Positions 47,508-60,989 of a stretch of DNA of 64,000 nucleotides are shown in pieces (within the stretch, counting starts at the first letter, position 1; each line of letters opens with the position of its first letter). The position numbers and the translations under genes are program-made. Below the pieces are notes generated by a model, which did no database searches, was not told the origin of the DNA, and saw only the letters and a program-made list of their open reading frames with translations. The DNA is from Sipunculus nudus (lineage: Eukaryota > Annelida > Sipuncula > Golfingiida > Sipunculidae), in the NCBI GenBank assembly GCA_026874595.1, contig CM049314.1:70696300-70760299 (forward strand), in the 5' to 3' direction.

Positions 47508-49306
47508 GGCTGATGAAGAAACAATATAGTGTGTATTAACAAATGTATAAGTAAACTTATTAAGAACATTATTATATATTACTAGCGTCTACAACCCGTT
47601 CATTGTTTTTAAACCTGAAGACCAGTTCAGTTTTATCCCTAATACGACAGATGGTGCTTAAAATATAATAAAGATTGGATAAATTATAACATGCTTAAAG
47701 ATAGTTTCTAAATTTATAACCAACGGCTTAAACAAATTTATTTCAAACCCTGCCCAGTTCAAATTTAATTTATAGAATCAAATCGTTTTTAGGGGTTCTT
47801 GGAACATCTGAACATTATGCAATATTTGACTCTTTGAGTCTCATAAAATGTAAAGATAAGTTGGGCCTAAGGTCCCGATTCAGAGATACAAACTCGGCGT
47901 GATACACACTCGAAGTTACAGCCAGTTTGCGCTGCTATCGCCCCTTGGAAAAAAAAAATTGAAATATCTCCGGATTTAGGTAAATTATGGGAAATGACCC
48001 CCCTTTGGACACATTTTGCATAATTCCCAGCCCAGGCCAGAAGTAATTGTTTCGTTAGCAAAATTTGATACAGGAGCTCGATAATTCTTGCATGAATCGC
48101 CATGAATCTTGCTTTACTTTTTGATCTTGAACAGTTTCATTAGTGATGCTCTCTTTTATTTATCTCTATATTATTTCATGATTTTTACTAATTTTTACCC
48201 GTGAATTTTGAGACATATAACACCAAGCGCATCAAATTTTCAGCTGTTAGTCCAGCTCATTTCCGTCGTTTCTTATTTATTCATTATAATTATTGTTATA
48301 AAGAAAACTGGTTCTATTCATACTATTCAATACTATGCTAGTATTTTATAAGCTGGTATAAGTCGTGGCTCTGCTCCCTTTATTTTGTATTGTTTTTATC
48401 TGTATTTTAGAATTACACAAATTACGACAATGGTGTTAGTTTTTCACCTGTGGTTTCATTCAGTGTTCTGGAACCTAATTAACCTAAGCAATAAATGGTT
48501 TCATCATTTGCTGAAGGCCAGTGACACCACCTGTAAATCTTTTATTTTCACTGCACTTTTAGACCGTGGAAAAGCAGTAGTCATATCTTTATACGTTAGC
48601 ACAGAGTTCGTTTAGTGTCTTGAACTCTTGTATGCTTTTGGGTCATGAATATTGCGACCCTAGTCCTTCCATCTGTCTGTCTTTGCATTCATCCTAGCTT
48701 CCGTTTTTACGTTGTGAACATATTTATACAACACTTCTTATTGCAAACACTAAAAGACGGGCAAATGATAAAAAAAGAGAACAAAATTAAATGATAATCT
48801 TCTCTCGCAACGGTTTGAGGCTCAAACACTTTGGAAACGGTGGTGTTACACTCGGGCTTCCTAAGATTATGTGTTCTGGCTTAAAAATGTTTAACTCTAA
48901 AGTTCTAAAATATGAAACCATTACTGAGCCCGGTGTCTTTCTCACCAACAGGGCCGTTGAAGAATCGGTTAGATATTCGTGTTAATCCGGCTCATGATCC
49001 GGATTCAGAAACGTCATCAGAGAATATTAGAAAATGTACAGTCACTAAGGCACGATTGAACCTCGAAATATTAGCCAAATAAGTGCTTGAAACATGGGGG
49101 TGGCAACATCCAACGATTAAGACCTCCCACACTGCGGAGGTTTGCATTCATTTTAATTCAGATATCTGGTTAGTGTATGGGTTTCCCATGTTCGTCATAA
49201 TTTAATGCGTATCTTGCTCTCATAAGTTTAGCGGTACGTAATTTTTGGACTAGGTGGATCAGGGTCGATTGACCATTTGTAATCAGGAATGCCTTAATTG
49301 TGTGAG

Positions 49307-49329
49307 TTTGGGGGTGGGGGGGGGGGGGT
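49307..49329. repeat. poly-G run
   Basis: One of about a dozen G or C homopolymers in the window. The others lie near 2948, 6772, 17330, 20497, 23317, 26690, 38745, 45340, 58242, 59525, 59880 and 62347. Their lengths are likely to vary and be error-prone. Confidence 0.8.
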
Positions 49330-52194
49330 GAAATCCATAAAGTTCGACTTTTAAAGGCCTAATAATGTTGAATAATACAACATATTTTAAGCGTCATTGC
49401 AAGCACACACCTGCCTTGGGTGAGGGTTCGTGTGTATGTGAACTCCTTTAAATTCGATAATTAGAGGCAAACACATACCTACTTGACTGGCTTAAAGTCA
49501 GCACATCTACCTTGTTTCGTAGCAAAAAAAGACCTGTAAATAAGCCTGATCTAGGCGATGTCATATATACACAGTCAGTGGCCTTGGTGGGCTTATTTTA
49601 GTAACCTAGCCACATAACGTGAACTTTGTCTGCATGCTTTCAATCAGGCTGCTATGATCAATCATACTTGCGCTTTTTAATGTAGCGGTTTTGGCCGGCA
49701 AAATGTGGTCTACCCCTACCAAAGATATAACAAGCTGAATGTGGTATGATGTTGTGATTGCCGCAAGTGTGCACAATGCACTAATTTAACCCTTTTCCTT
49801 TCCAAAAATAAAAAAAAAAAAAATTTTTTTCATTATCTTATGGAATTATGTAGTTAAAGTTAACTATTTTTGTTTGTATCAATTGTGTTTAATAGATAAG
49901 GCACACAGAAATATATTTTATAATATTTTTAAATTGAATACTGTTTTATCATTTTTCTATTTTTCGCACAAAATGAATGTTAAAAAATGTGAACCAGATT
50001 TTCAGTTTTTTTTTATTCTGAATTTCTTTGTGTTATAAAATTTTATTCGAGCGTTGTGGTATTTGCATTGAGTGGTTTTAAACTCCCTTACTGCAACGAG
50101 TAAATTCAAATTTTCATATATCTATCATTTCAACAGGAATAACATGAGTTATTACCTGTCAACAAGTGCTATATATAACTTGTCACATAAAAGCAAATGT
50201 TATAATTGAAGCTTTTTCCGAAGCATTACATAAGCAAAACTTTGCGACAGTTAAAGGAATGATAAATACTTTTTATACTTATAAGATCATATGAAATCTT
50301 TTTAAACAATGTTACACCTGTTTTTTATGAAATACCGAGTCTCGGTACCGCCTCGCATTATCCCTTTTATGGTAAAAACTTAGTTCTAATAGATCTCTCG
50401 AAAACGTTTTGATAGCCTATCATTCAAAATATAGTGTGCCGAATATATCAGGAAGCATTAAGTTCAAATTTGTTTCCATTTCTTTATATATTACCAATAA
50501 TAACAGTCATTAACAATAATGATTCACGGTGTGGCAAAGTTCCTTAAATATCAATGAATTTTCAGAAATGAATAAAATATCAAAATGAAAGATGATGTGA
50601 CGTATGGAACCGATATGCCCAACATTGTGTAACCAAGCCATTAAAAGTAATTTAGATATGTCATGAAGATTTCACCGATTTAAAGCATACCATACTTTCT
50701 TTTTCGAAATATTTAGTGAAGGATCCATGAGGGTACTGGGGGCCTTCACCAATTCCCAAAGAATTGTTAAGGCAAAGGCTTTCACTTGTATTTGGATACA
50801 TGCAAGGATACCCAAAGTGCTTCAAACTGCTAATAATTAACATGAAAATTATAAAACTTCTCCAGTCAATTCGAGGGGGGCATCCCCTATCCAGATCTTC
50901 CCTGTCTGCCTGTGCACATCGGAAGCCGCGCTTTGAGGCTTGAAAATACATGCCCCACCCAAATCCCGATTCTACAATGAGTCTTGAATATACCACAATT
51001 AAAGTTATTTATATTGAGAAAATATGTTGTGGGGGACGTGTGGTGCTATATTTATAGTACACCCTATTGTAAGGGATGGGGGATGGGGGTGTGCGTTTAC
51101 GTGCTTAGGGGGGATGTTGGGATGCGAAGTCCCCATTTACCAACCCCCAACCCCCCGTAGGGAGGTGCATGTGATTCTCCTATACCGACATTGCAAATGG
51201 AAACTGCTCCCCTGCAAATCAAAATCAAAACTTCAAAAATCAAAAAGTTTGTTGATACATGATGCTGTTAAAGGATAATGACCCATAAGCTGCTGATTAC
51301 ACGTGACATTTACTTCTCAACTGTTATTGGTATGAAAAAATAAATCTGTTCCTGTAAGACTTGGCATCAGAGAATAGGTTTAAATCACTGGTGCCATAGT
51401 ATATGATGCTCGACCTCAACGAGGAATCCAAAATGGGACTTTGTGCGAAACAACTCTGTCAAAACGGCGGGTTCTCCGAGAGGAAATAATGAAAAAAATT
51501 GTCCAATAATTTACATTATTTAAATGTGAAGGTATAGTGAAATTTACAGTTGGTAGTGGACACTTGTAGTAAGTTTAGTTTCTATAAAACTAATCAATAA
51601 GATACATGGCATTGCTTAGCTGAAATAGTTCCTTCTATCAGTATTTCTCAGTCTAAAACTGCTAATATTGGAAAATGGCAGGTAGCCGAGTGACACAGGC
51701 AAGATCTCGATTCATTTTGTAAAATCATAATTAGAACAACCAATAAAATCGTTCATGAATACGCTAAAACATATTCAAAGTCAGTCATAACCATGCATGT
51801 TCTTTTTCCCACTTTATTGAGTTCTGCCTGATGACCCTTATTTATAGCAAATATAACCAGTAAAACGATAAAATCTAGTACTGAAGTTATTACTATCGTA
51901 TGCACTTTCGTTGATAATGAAAGGGAAAATAAATTTACTAAAATAAAATAAAGATTGAGCTACAGAGAGCATAACAATGTCAGTATTGTTAAAAATCACA
52001 TCGTATCAGACCTCACCATAACCGTTCCTGGTATACCTATTACGAAACATTAGAAATACAGAATTAGAATTTTTTATTGTTATTCAATTAATAAATTTGA
52101 TATAAACCAATATTTTTATTCATTAGACAGATTTTTTGTATAGTGACTGTAAAATTTAATAATATAAGTCCCTGAAGTATGTTCAATCGGAATA

Positions 52195-52565
52195 ATGAAG
52201 CTTAAGCAGTAACATAATGGGAGAGCCGGGAGATCTTGAGTTCGAATCGCAGCCAAGGCGGTGAGATTTTTCAAGGTCGGTCCCAACCCAGGGTGAGCGC
52301 TCTGCAGGCTTAATGGGAAGGTCGTTTCCCCTATAGTCGTGTTCCATTACAAAAAAGTGCGATTTCGGGGGCTCCTCGGTGGTATGACCCACCCACGATT
52401 ACACATCCACGGCTCGCAGATGCAGTAGTCACTGGGCCTATTTGACGCCAGGATAAAAAAAATTAGAGGAAGGGTGTGATACTGCCATGTCACGTAGTCC
52501 GAAACCGGAATGGAATTCTGCGGATGTACTGATATGTAGCTAAGTAAGCATTAAAAATGGTAATC
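52195..52565 (+). mobile_element. SINE copy 2 (best tRNA-like head)
   Basis: GGGAGAGCCGGGAGATCTTG followed by AGTTCGAATCGC gives a B-box-like element of a tRNA-derived head. Then come the family blocks CAACCCAGGGTGAGCG, CTTAATGGGAAGG and GGAATGGAATTCTGC, and the tail AAGCATTAAAAATGG. Not a functional tRNA gene, as no cloverleaf closes. It lies between SULT units C and D. Confidence 0.7.
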
Positions 52566-52744
52566 GGTTACCTCCACCAACAAAAATTATAATAAAATAA
52601 AACATAATTGTCCAAGCTATTGGACGGACAACAGATCAGTGTAGCTCAAAACTGAATAAAGCATTTTTTTCCAAGTGTCCATGTAATTAGGTATGGATCA
52701 GAGGTCATGCAGACTCTTCACTGCATGAAGGACTGGCCTTTAAT

Positions 52745-53240
52745 TCTTATTTGGATTTAAAGGGGCCCAATCACTTATAAAGCATGTTGATTTAACACGA
52801 AAAATAGTTTCCTCCCTTTAAAATAAATCTGTACATGCCAAAACATCGCCTTGAAACCGTCTGCTTACTCCTGTAAAGGAGTGTTGAAAACAGTGGACCG
52901 GGCGCGATGGCAGGTGCCAACATAAACACAATGCGTATGGCCATGTTCAGCGAGGAACCTCAAAACGTGTCAATCAGGAGATGCCCCCACTGACCTGGCA
53001 AAAAAAAAATAATACATGTTCCCCCTGGCTGAAACCCCGCGAGTTCCCCCCTATTAATCGGACCTCTGGTCTCGCGGCCTTGTATGGTAAACAAACACAC
53101 GTGGACTGTGTTTACCGACACGCACGGTCAAAGTGTTAAACAGTCGTATGCGAGGAAATGAGACTGTGTGCTGGGATGGTTCTGCTGGGAAACCTTTGTG
53201 TAAAGCAAAACTGAACTGATAGTGTGAAAGAATAGGCATA
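52745..53240 (+). repeat. dispersed repeat family, copy 2
   Basis: The left 360 bp match the reverse complement of 15185-15565. The right part (53085-53240) matches 10186-10360. It is therefore the most complete copy and shows that the two other pieces belong to one family. Confidence 0.65.
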
Positions 53241-54026
53241 ATATTTATCCTGATTGTGTCCCATTAAAGTATAAGATACTAAATTAAGGTTAACTTTAAA
53301 AGACGACTGTGAAAATTCATGACTTAACCCAGAAGTTCAACAAAACAAAGCCCCCAGTGCAGCCTTAAGAGTTAGTATTTTCACTAAAACATCAGAACTA
53401 AGAGCACTTCTACAACCAGATATTAAATTTATTTTCAGATCCCTTTCAATCAAGAGATGTATATTTATGTTAAGCTTCTACTGTAATCGGTATTTGCTAT
53501 GGCTGACGTAATTTGGTCTGTCGATCGATGCCGCGTCTAATCAGGTAAAAGTAAAAACGTTGGTGTTGAGATTGATCGCTATTTGGCGCCAGTTTAGTGG
53601 TTTATTATTATTTATAGTGATTATAGTTGAGAGAGATGTCTCTCTGGTTTGTTCTCTGGTTGTCTTTTACGGTTTATTTCATTCTTGTTTTAATGTATTT
53701 ATTCTGTGTGTGATTCTTTATTCTGTTTCAGTTGGACTGCGGTTATATATTGACGTTCGCCTTTGCTTTTGATTGAGAAGATTTTCTAGGGTCTTTTTCT
53801 TGGATACTATATCTTCAGTTCCTTTCGTTAGACGAGAACTACGGTGACCTTCCATCGGCATTCTGACCTTGGCTCTATCTCCTAGTTTGTATCATATAAA
53901 GGCATATAATGATGTCTGGGCTGATGTGGCATATCAACCGGATAAATCCAGATACAAACTCCACTTAATCAATCAATGTGATCGAAAAAGAAGCGAAGAG
54001 TTAGCCTTCAAATAGGTATGAGTATA

Positions 54027-54763
54027 TTACTGTGAGGAGTGACACATTCCTGTTTCCTCACACAGCTGCCGATATAACCCATCCGTCTGACGTCGTTGTT
54101 CCTCAGTGAACAGATGTCTCCAGTCACCGATCACACCTTTACGTAGGAATGATGTTCCGGGCTTCAGATAAAGCATTCCAACATTTTTCTTGTCTCTGCA
54201 AGCTGTATCTGGGTTCAGGGTTGGGGTATTTTTCATGTTGCTGAACTCCGTCATCTTGATGATCTCATCTAACTTATCTGATGTAAGCGGCTTTTCGAGA
54301 AATTCCGCTAATTTAGATATCCAGATTCTTGGGTACCGACGAAGATTTTCGTAAGAAAGCTGCATTATGTTAGGGTTGTCCTTCTGAAGCCAGTATGAAC
54401 GTACCATGTTTAAGTAATTGCCATAAAATAGCTGCCCACTGATGAAGTTGTCATAAAAGAAACCCCAAGAACCTTTATACGGGCCAAACACTTTGAGATT
54501 TCGGTGAAAATAATAATACGATACCGCTACATCTTTCGGATCCCGCGATATGTGCACGATATTCACGTATTTCTCACGTGCTTCCCTCGGCAGTTGGTGG
54601 TACAGTACATGGGTGAAGAACACTGCTGAACGGGGGTAATCTACGGCTTGTTCAACTTTCCACGTTAAGGGCGGAACGGTGTCTCTGTGTTCCTCTTGTA
54701 CCCAAGAATCCAGGTCATCTTGGTACAAGATAGCCCTTAAAATCATTGCTACCCAGTGGTTGC
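54027..54763 (-). CDS. sulfotransferase exon 2, copy D (open, partner exon damaged)
   Basis: A full-length open exon of 244 codons plus stop, with the CTATAG acceptor intact and all body motifs: FFTHVLYHQLP, HISRDPKDVAVSYYYF, RKGVIGDWRHLFT. The PAPS loop would continue as G-NHW. It differs from copy A at many residues and ends MCHSSQ rather than MCP, yet has no stop or frameshift. Its own exon 1 (56735-56860) is frameshifted and has lost its 3' end. Either it died recently or it is spliced to another first exon. Confidence 0.8.
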
Positions 54764-56734
54764 CTATAACAAACATAAAAAATATACAATTTAAAGATAC
54801 AATTCAATGGGCCTTTTCCGAAATTTAAAATAAAAATATCATATGTAGGGCCGAACACATACAGCAAACACATCAAGCTGCAGATCAGAATAAACAGAGG
54901 TTTGTAAATGGAAAATACAGTGATGCTTTACATGCTCTCACCAATATATTAACTGCTTAATCAACAAATTTTTTTGGACAAATGGGCATCTGCACCAGCA
55001 TAACTAATAGCTCATAAATAAACAGGCTAATGCACCGGTCACGGTGACCTAACATGTACCCAGAGTGTAAGGCAGAAATTACATAGAGCGTCGTTCATCC
55101 GAAATTTAAAACTTAGAAGCAAAATGTTGACAGTTGTCCGAAATTCTGATTATTGAAGACCATTAACAACGATGATGTTGCATGGACTAGCTTAATTTAT
55201 TTGTGTCTGTCAGGATCTGGTTAACTCCAGTGCTCGCAGGCATGTTGGTAATCGTAGTAAATGTTTAGGACCGTTTTTCCGATCCATCGTTTATCCGAAC
55301 AAAACAAATACACCGAACTATTCCGATAAACAAACCTCATCTGTAACTTCTACAAGTTAGGCAAGTGAATAGCTAGCCATAATATATAATATAAATAAAT
55401 GAATGCATGGTTGTCTAGAACAGAGAAAAAATAGGACTAACCTTTGCAAAGTAATTAGCTCGGTAGGTCTGTTTTGGAAGTTGTAATGTACCTTGGAAGT
55501 GAAACACATCCTCACATTTAATGCAAGATTTTCAAAACCAAGCAATATACCATATACCCTCCCCCCCTTCCTCCCCAATTGACCTATCCACCGCGGCCCA
55601 AATGCTACGCCTTTTAAACATAATTATTATGATGAGCCCCCAGAAATGCTCCTACACAGAAGGTCGTCCTTGCCCATGGTAGCGAGAGCTGCTTACTACA
55701 TAATAATGACGTCACAAAGGTCGATGACGCATGACCTCGTTTTGACTGACGTCTTCAACTGGTATCGCTGTCCTTCATTGTTTAATATATCTCAGTCATT
55801 GTGAACTGTCTTGCAATATTTTGATTACTAGTCTCATGCGAGTTAGATGCTGGGTAAGACATAATTATTTACTCAATAGTCGGAGGGATGGCTCCTGCAA
55901 CCTGTAGACTAGAACTTTTTTTTACTGTCTCCTTTGTATAAAAAAAAATCCCGGAAACATTCCGACATGGGTAATGGTAAAAACCACAGGTGTTCTGTTT
56001 GACAGAGCACTGTCAAATTATGAAAAGTTTTTTTTCGGATGATTGACGCTTTACAATGTTTACGGTCACCTGATTGGTTGCTCGTTAGTCCCATGCTTTA
56101 GATTATTCATTGAATGAATATGCGAATATGCGATTAATGTCACATAGATTTCATGAATAGGTCAATTGTCCTGTACTATGACTGCAACGGGCTCCGCCTC
56201 AGTCATACGGAAAATTATCTGCCGCGCGACCTCCATTCAGGGTCGTTCATAAATAATGGAAAAATATACCAGTTTAGAACGGTTCAGGGCGGATAATTTA
56301 TTGCGATGGAAACATCAAATAAAATCAAATGCATGTTAAATAAAGCCTTCATATAACGCATAATAACGCATATTACGCATGATAATTGACTTAAATATAA
56401 GGTATATGTAAAGCGTATCAGCTTACCACTTAAGGCATCAAAGCACATGCCAACCCTAATACCTGGCGGGAACAAAAAGGAATTGGTCCTCCGTTCACGT
56501 GTGTATTGATGGAAGATTTATGGGAGTTTAAAGGTCACACTCCAGTTGCGGGTTTCATATTATTTAAAGAAAAGTGTATTTGACCAATGAATCTTGTTTT
56601 CGGTCATTTCTTTTCTAGTTTGCGCTGGTGCCTCCATATAAATCATTAATTCACTCGTCCACGACGTTTTATGAATGAAACTTGTGTAAGGAATGTTAAC
56701 TTGTGACAACGACAGTTATGTAGATACAATTAAT

Positions 56735-56860
56735 GTAGGGAGTCAAGTATACGGGAAAGTGCGTCAGGTTTTACGGTCACTGCAAAACGGGTTTCCTGAA
56801 TCCAGTGCTGGCCGGGAGGGCATATATCTCATCACTCTCAACAGGATTCTCTGACGACAT
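56735..56860 (-). pseudogene. sulfotransferase exon 1 remnant, copy D
   Basis: The ATG (56860-56858) and MSSENPVESDEIYALP are intact. One G is then missing in the run coding for Pro-Gly, shifting the frame. The last part, coding for VHDDDVFVCGYPKSG and the splice donor, is replaced by unrelated sequence. Confidence 0.78.
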
Positions 56861-57126
56861 GGCTGGTAAAGAAACAACATACAGTGTGTATTAACAAACG
56901 TATAAGTAAACATATTAAGAACATATTTATATATTACTACCGTGATATAATCAAATCGTTTGTTGGTGCTCTTGGAACATCTAAACATTGTACAATATTT
57001 AACTCTTTAAGTCTCAGAAAATGTAAAGAAAAGTTGGGCCTGAGGCCCTCATTCAGAGTTACAAACTCGGTCGTGATAAACACTCGTAGTAAAAGTCAGG
57101 TGGCGCTGCAATCGCAATTAAGTTGA

Positions 57127-59700
57127 AACTAGCTACTCCCGTGGAAAATCCACGGCTCTATCTGATGTATAGTTTTGTAATGAGCTGATAGGAACCAAAC
57201 GGCGCATATTTTATTCAAAGGTTTTTCCAGGAACTGTTGTCATGTGTTTCACTTATATGATGTAAAGATTACTTCTGCTAGAATTCTTCAGGAACATCCT
57301 CCCCAACATTTTAACATTGAAAGAAAAATTATTCTATTCCAAAAATCTCACAAAAAATAATTTTTGGAAAGAGACGTGAGGCATATACAAGGTGTACGAA
57401 TTTTTAAGTGAGAATTTTCTTCCCGATAAACAACAAAGGTCCGACAGCTTCATTGCTTGGGAAATATCGTAGGTGTAATGATTGTATAAAGAAGCATTCT
57501 ACCGTGAAATCATATGAAAGATGCTTTGTATTATTTGAAGCTGAGGTGACATCGTCAAACACGATGTTTATTCAGTGTTGTCAGTTGAGAGTGTAGTCAA
57601 AGGCATATTAACAGACACATGCGTTATTTTTATACACATACATATGTCGTTGGTGTCTTGTACGTGAAACGTATAGCTGCCAATGTGAAAAAGATAGGCC
57701 CAGAAAAAAAATATTCCAACAGTATCAAATTTTTGGTTTTAGTACTGTAAATTGTTATGGAATAGGCAGGTCTGATGCAAAATTGACAACTTTCCCAGAT
57801 AAAAAGAAAGCAGGTTGATCTATTTCGATGAACGCATTTAGCAAAAAACCACTTCAGCCTTTGTTCCTTGCATTGTTTTTCAGCAAATTAACGCAAAATG
57901 TAATATACAAATTTTGCTGAAATTTTGTAGAGGGGTAGAGTAAAACTGCATCCGTAATCTATTACATTTTTTTAGGTAATCGGAATCACCATAATATATT
58001 TTTTCTTAAGTTCCATAATCACAATTCCACAAATGAATAATTATAAGGGCCTATTCCTTTGTCTCTGAGTATGCAATTCGTATGCAGTTGTTCTGCCACT
58101 CGCCTGGTGAACCCGTATTTCTGAACAATGACGATGTTTTACATGAAACGTGCACGTAAGAACGAACGACTGATTAGTAGATTCTGACGGGGGTTTCAAA
58201 GTCCCCAAAAGATTGAGGACACTTAGAAGTGTGTGCAATGCCCCCCCCCCCCCCGGCTTCCTTTTTGAAAACAACTTTTTATCAAACAACCCATAAATCG
58301 GCCGAACTATTAAAACCGTGGTTATCATGGAAAGACACTTCTGAATGTATAAAAATCAACATACCTGTAAACGTATAAACCGGTGATCGTGTAAAGAGCC
58401 TCAGCTCTTTGTGTCCACTCAACGAAAAAGTGCTCCCTATTTAATGATTCATGTGGACATGTGTTCCGTGCTTGAATTTAAATCTTTACTTCCTTTTGAC
58501 AGAGTAAAATTCCTTAGCATTCGATAAAATGGTAATGGGGTCCAGTGGGGATTACAGGTCGCCTCCTGAAAAAGCGTGACAGGCGAAAAATGTTTTGCTG
58601 AACATTTGTAGAGGGTTAGGGCAAAGACATATCATAGTTAATTTCATTTTGGAGGTAATACGAATCACCACAAAATATATTTTCTTATAAACCATTATGA
58701 CAAAGGACCGTTACTTTGTCCCCGTGTGGAAGCCACCCATTCGTATTTATTTGTTCTGCCACTCGCAAGGTGAACAAATATATGTGAACCCTCTACCCCC
58801 CCACCCCCCCTCCCCCAACCCCACCCAGTCCGAATGATAATTAAGTTGTGGGGCTCTTTTTGAAAAAAAAAACTTCATAAAACACATGACTTGGCCAAAT
58901 ATTTGAAACCATGGTTATCATGGAAAGATATTATTGAATGTATAAAAATCAACATTCTTGTAGCCCCTAAAATAATTTGTCAAATGGTGGTCACATCACT
59001 GGACTCCGTGCAAAGTGTTGACCACACTGAAAAGCCCTCGCATTGAAAGCGGAGTCATGCGGTCTTTTCATTAAAAACCTTTACTTCCTTTGAGAGAGAA
59101 AATTCCTTTACAAGCGTTACAATGGATATAGGGGATCAATGGGGATTATAGTGGACCCGCGTGACCGCGTATTGCACGGAAAGGCCTTTTGGGCAGGACA
59201 TGCGCGCTGGCCACGGTCTTAACAGGCCAGTGAAAATCCCCGAAGCGCCTCCTGAAAAAGCGTCACAGGCGTGGAGGACCTTGCAACACGAACGAAATAG
59301 GGGCACCTAATGGGGAAATATTTAATTTATTAATTATTCAGCTTAATAGGGCATTATCCTGCAAAATAAAACAAACTTGTCCTAGAAGAGCACACCACCG
59401 ATACGTCTGCCGAATTTGGAAGTTAAATTAGAACGGAAGCAGGTAAACCGTGGTCTAGAAAAAAACCAACTCCGTATTAATTATATTGATATCTCAGGAT
59501 GTAGGTGACAATATGGGAAATGACCCCCCCCCCCCCCCCAAGGACACATTTTTCCTAATGCATAACTCCCGACAGTTCAATACATAAAACGTGCATATCC
59601 GTGACACGGTCACGGACAGATGTGTCAAAAGCCTTGTGTAGCCACCGTCAGTTATATAGACATATCATATTATATTAAGTCTTGGGACAGTTATGAACCG
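57127..59700. repeat. imperfect tandem duplication of about 700 bp, no gene
   Basis: 57890-58580 and 58590-59275 share blocks in the same order: TTTGCTGAAATTTTGTAGAG/TTTGCTGAACATTTGTAGAG, TTGTTCTGCCACTCGC, GGTTATCATGGAAAGA, TGTATAAAAATCAACAT and CGCCTCCTGAAAAAGCGT. No coding potential seen. Confidence 0.65.
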
Positions 59701-60989
59701 CCAGCTTGTGATTAAACATTGTAGTGAAACACTCGTTGTCCGTATGTCATTAAAAGTTCATAAATCGTAACATATGGACCTAGAAACTTCTTACAAAATG
59801 GAATGTTAATCCCACGTCGCAACGGATTTAGGCTTAGTCATTTTTTTGGAAACGATTGGGGTCCTAAGTAGCCAGTACCCTCCCCCCCCCCCCCCTTCCC
59901 CATAAAAAACAAGGGAGGCTAAATAACAATAACACTTGTAGAAATGTAAAATAGTTTGTAAAGCAAAATTATTCATTAATACGAAATAGGAATCAAATCA
60001 CCTGTGTATACATCTGGGCTCACTCTTGAAGCCCCCGACACACACACATGTGCACGCACACTATAATACATACTTACTACATATTTACATATGTATTAAT
60101 TATATACAGCATAGGCATTCTCAGGATCAGGCATATAAGTATTCAGACTAAAAATATGTTAACTCTATGGATCTGAAATATGTAGCGCCTGCTTGGTCTG
60201 GTGTCTTTCTAACCAAGAGTTAAATTAAAGTAAAATAATTTAATGACCTGAATATCCGAATTCAGAATTGTCATCAAAGAATATTGGAAATGTACAGTCA
60301 CTAAGGCACGAATGAACCTCGGTGTATCGCCGAAAAAGTGTCTGCAAACACGATGAATCGAGCATCCAACAAGAAGGACCTCCAACACTGCGGAGGTTTG
60401 CCATTAATTAAATCAAGGTTTACAGTAACTCTGTATGTTACTTTTTTGTTTGTCATAATATATGGCGGAGATTGCTCTCATAAGTTTGACAGGTGAGTCA
60501 TTATTCCTAGTTGGATAAGAGACGATGGACAATTTGTATCAAGGGATGTCTTAATTATTTGTGTGTGTGCGGATGGAGAGGTGTCGGCAGGGGGAGGGGG
60601 TGGGACGGATAAAGAAGGCGTATAAAATCGACTTTAAAAAGCCTTATAACGTTGACTATCAAAACAAATTTTAAGCTTCCTTGCGAGTACAAACCAACTT
60701 TGGGGTGGGGGATGTAAACTGCGTTGATTTCGACTATTATAGGCCTAATATCGTAAACTTACAGAAGAATTTTAATCTTTCTTGCAAGCACACACCTAAC
60801 TTGTCTCGTTGAAAAACACTGACCTCTAAGTAGGCCTGATGTTAACGATGTTCTATATACACAGTACGTGGCCTGGACAGGTTTTTTTCTTTACGCCACC
60901 TAGCCACATACCATGAATAATTGTCAGTCTGCATGCAGCCAGTCTGCTTCAATAAAACATACTTGCGTTTTAAAGAGACTGCGCTATTT

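Larger units (their letters stand above)
47160..51380 (-). repeat. SULT duplication unit C
   Basis: Diverged match to 37075-41916. It starts inside the intron, so the coding body is absent, and it abuts unit B directly. It ends at the same TTGGCATCAGAGAATAGG block that ends unit A. Region-specific additions include about 300 bp near 47880-48200 and 48515-48750. Confidence 0.7.
53430..60985 (-). repeat. SULT duplication unit D
   Basis: Diverged match to unit A. The 3' flank at 53430-54026, exon 2, intron and exon 1 remnant are collinear. The 5' flank resumes at about 59800 and runs to about 60980, interrupted at 57.1-59.7 kb by unrelated sequence with its own internal duplication. Confidence 0.65.

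Noticed and set aside
52200-52260. tRNA gene candidate (AGTTCGAATC)
   Set aside because: Only the T-loop-like part is good; acceptor and anticodon arms do not close, and the sequence continues as a SINE shared with two other loci.
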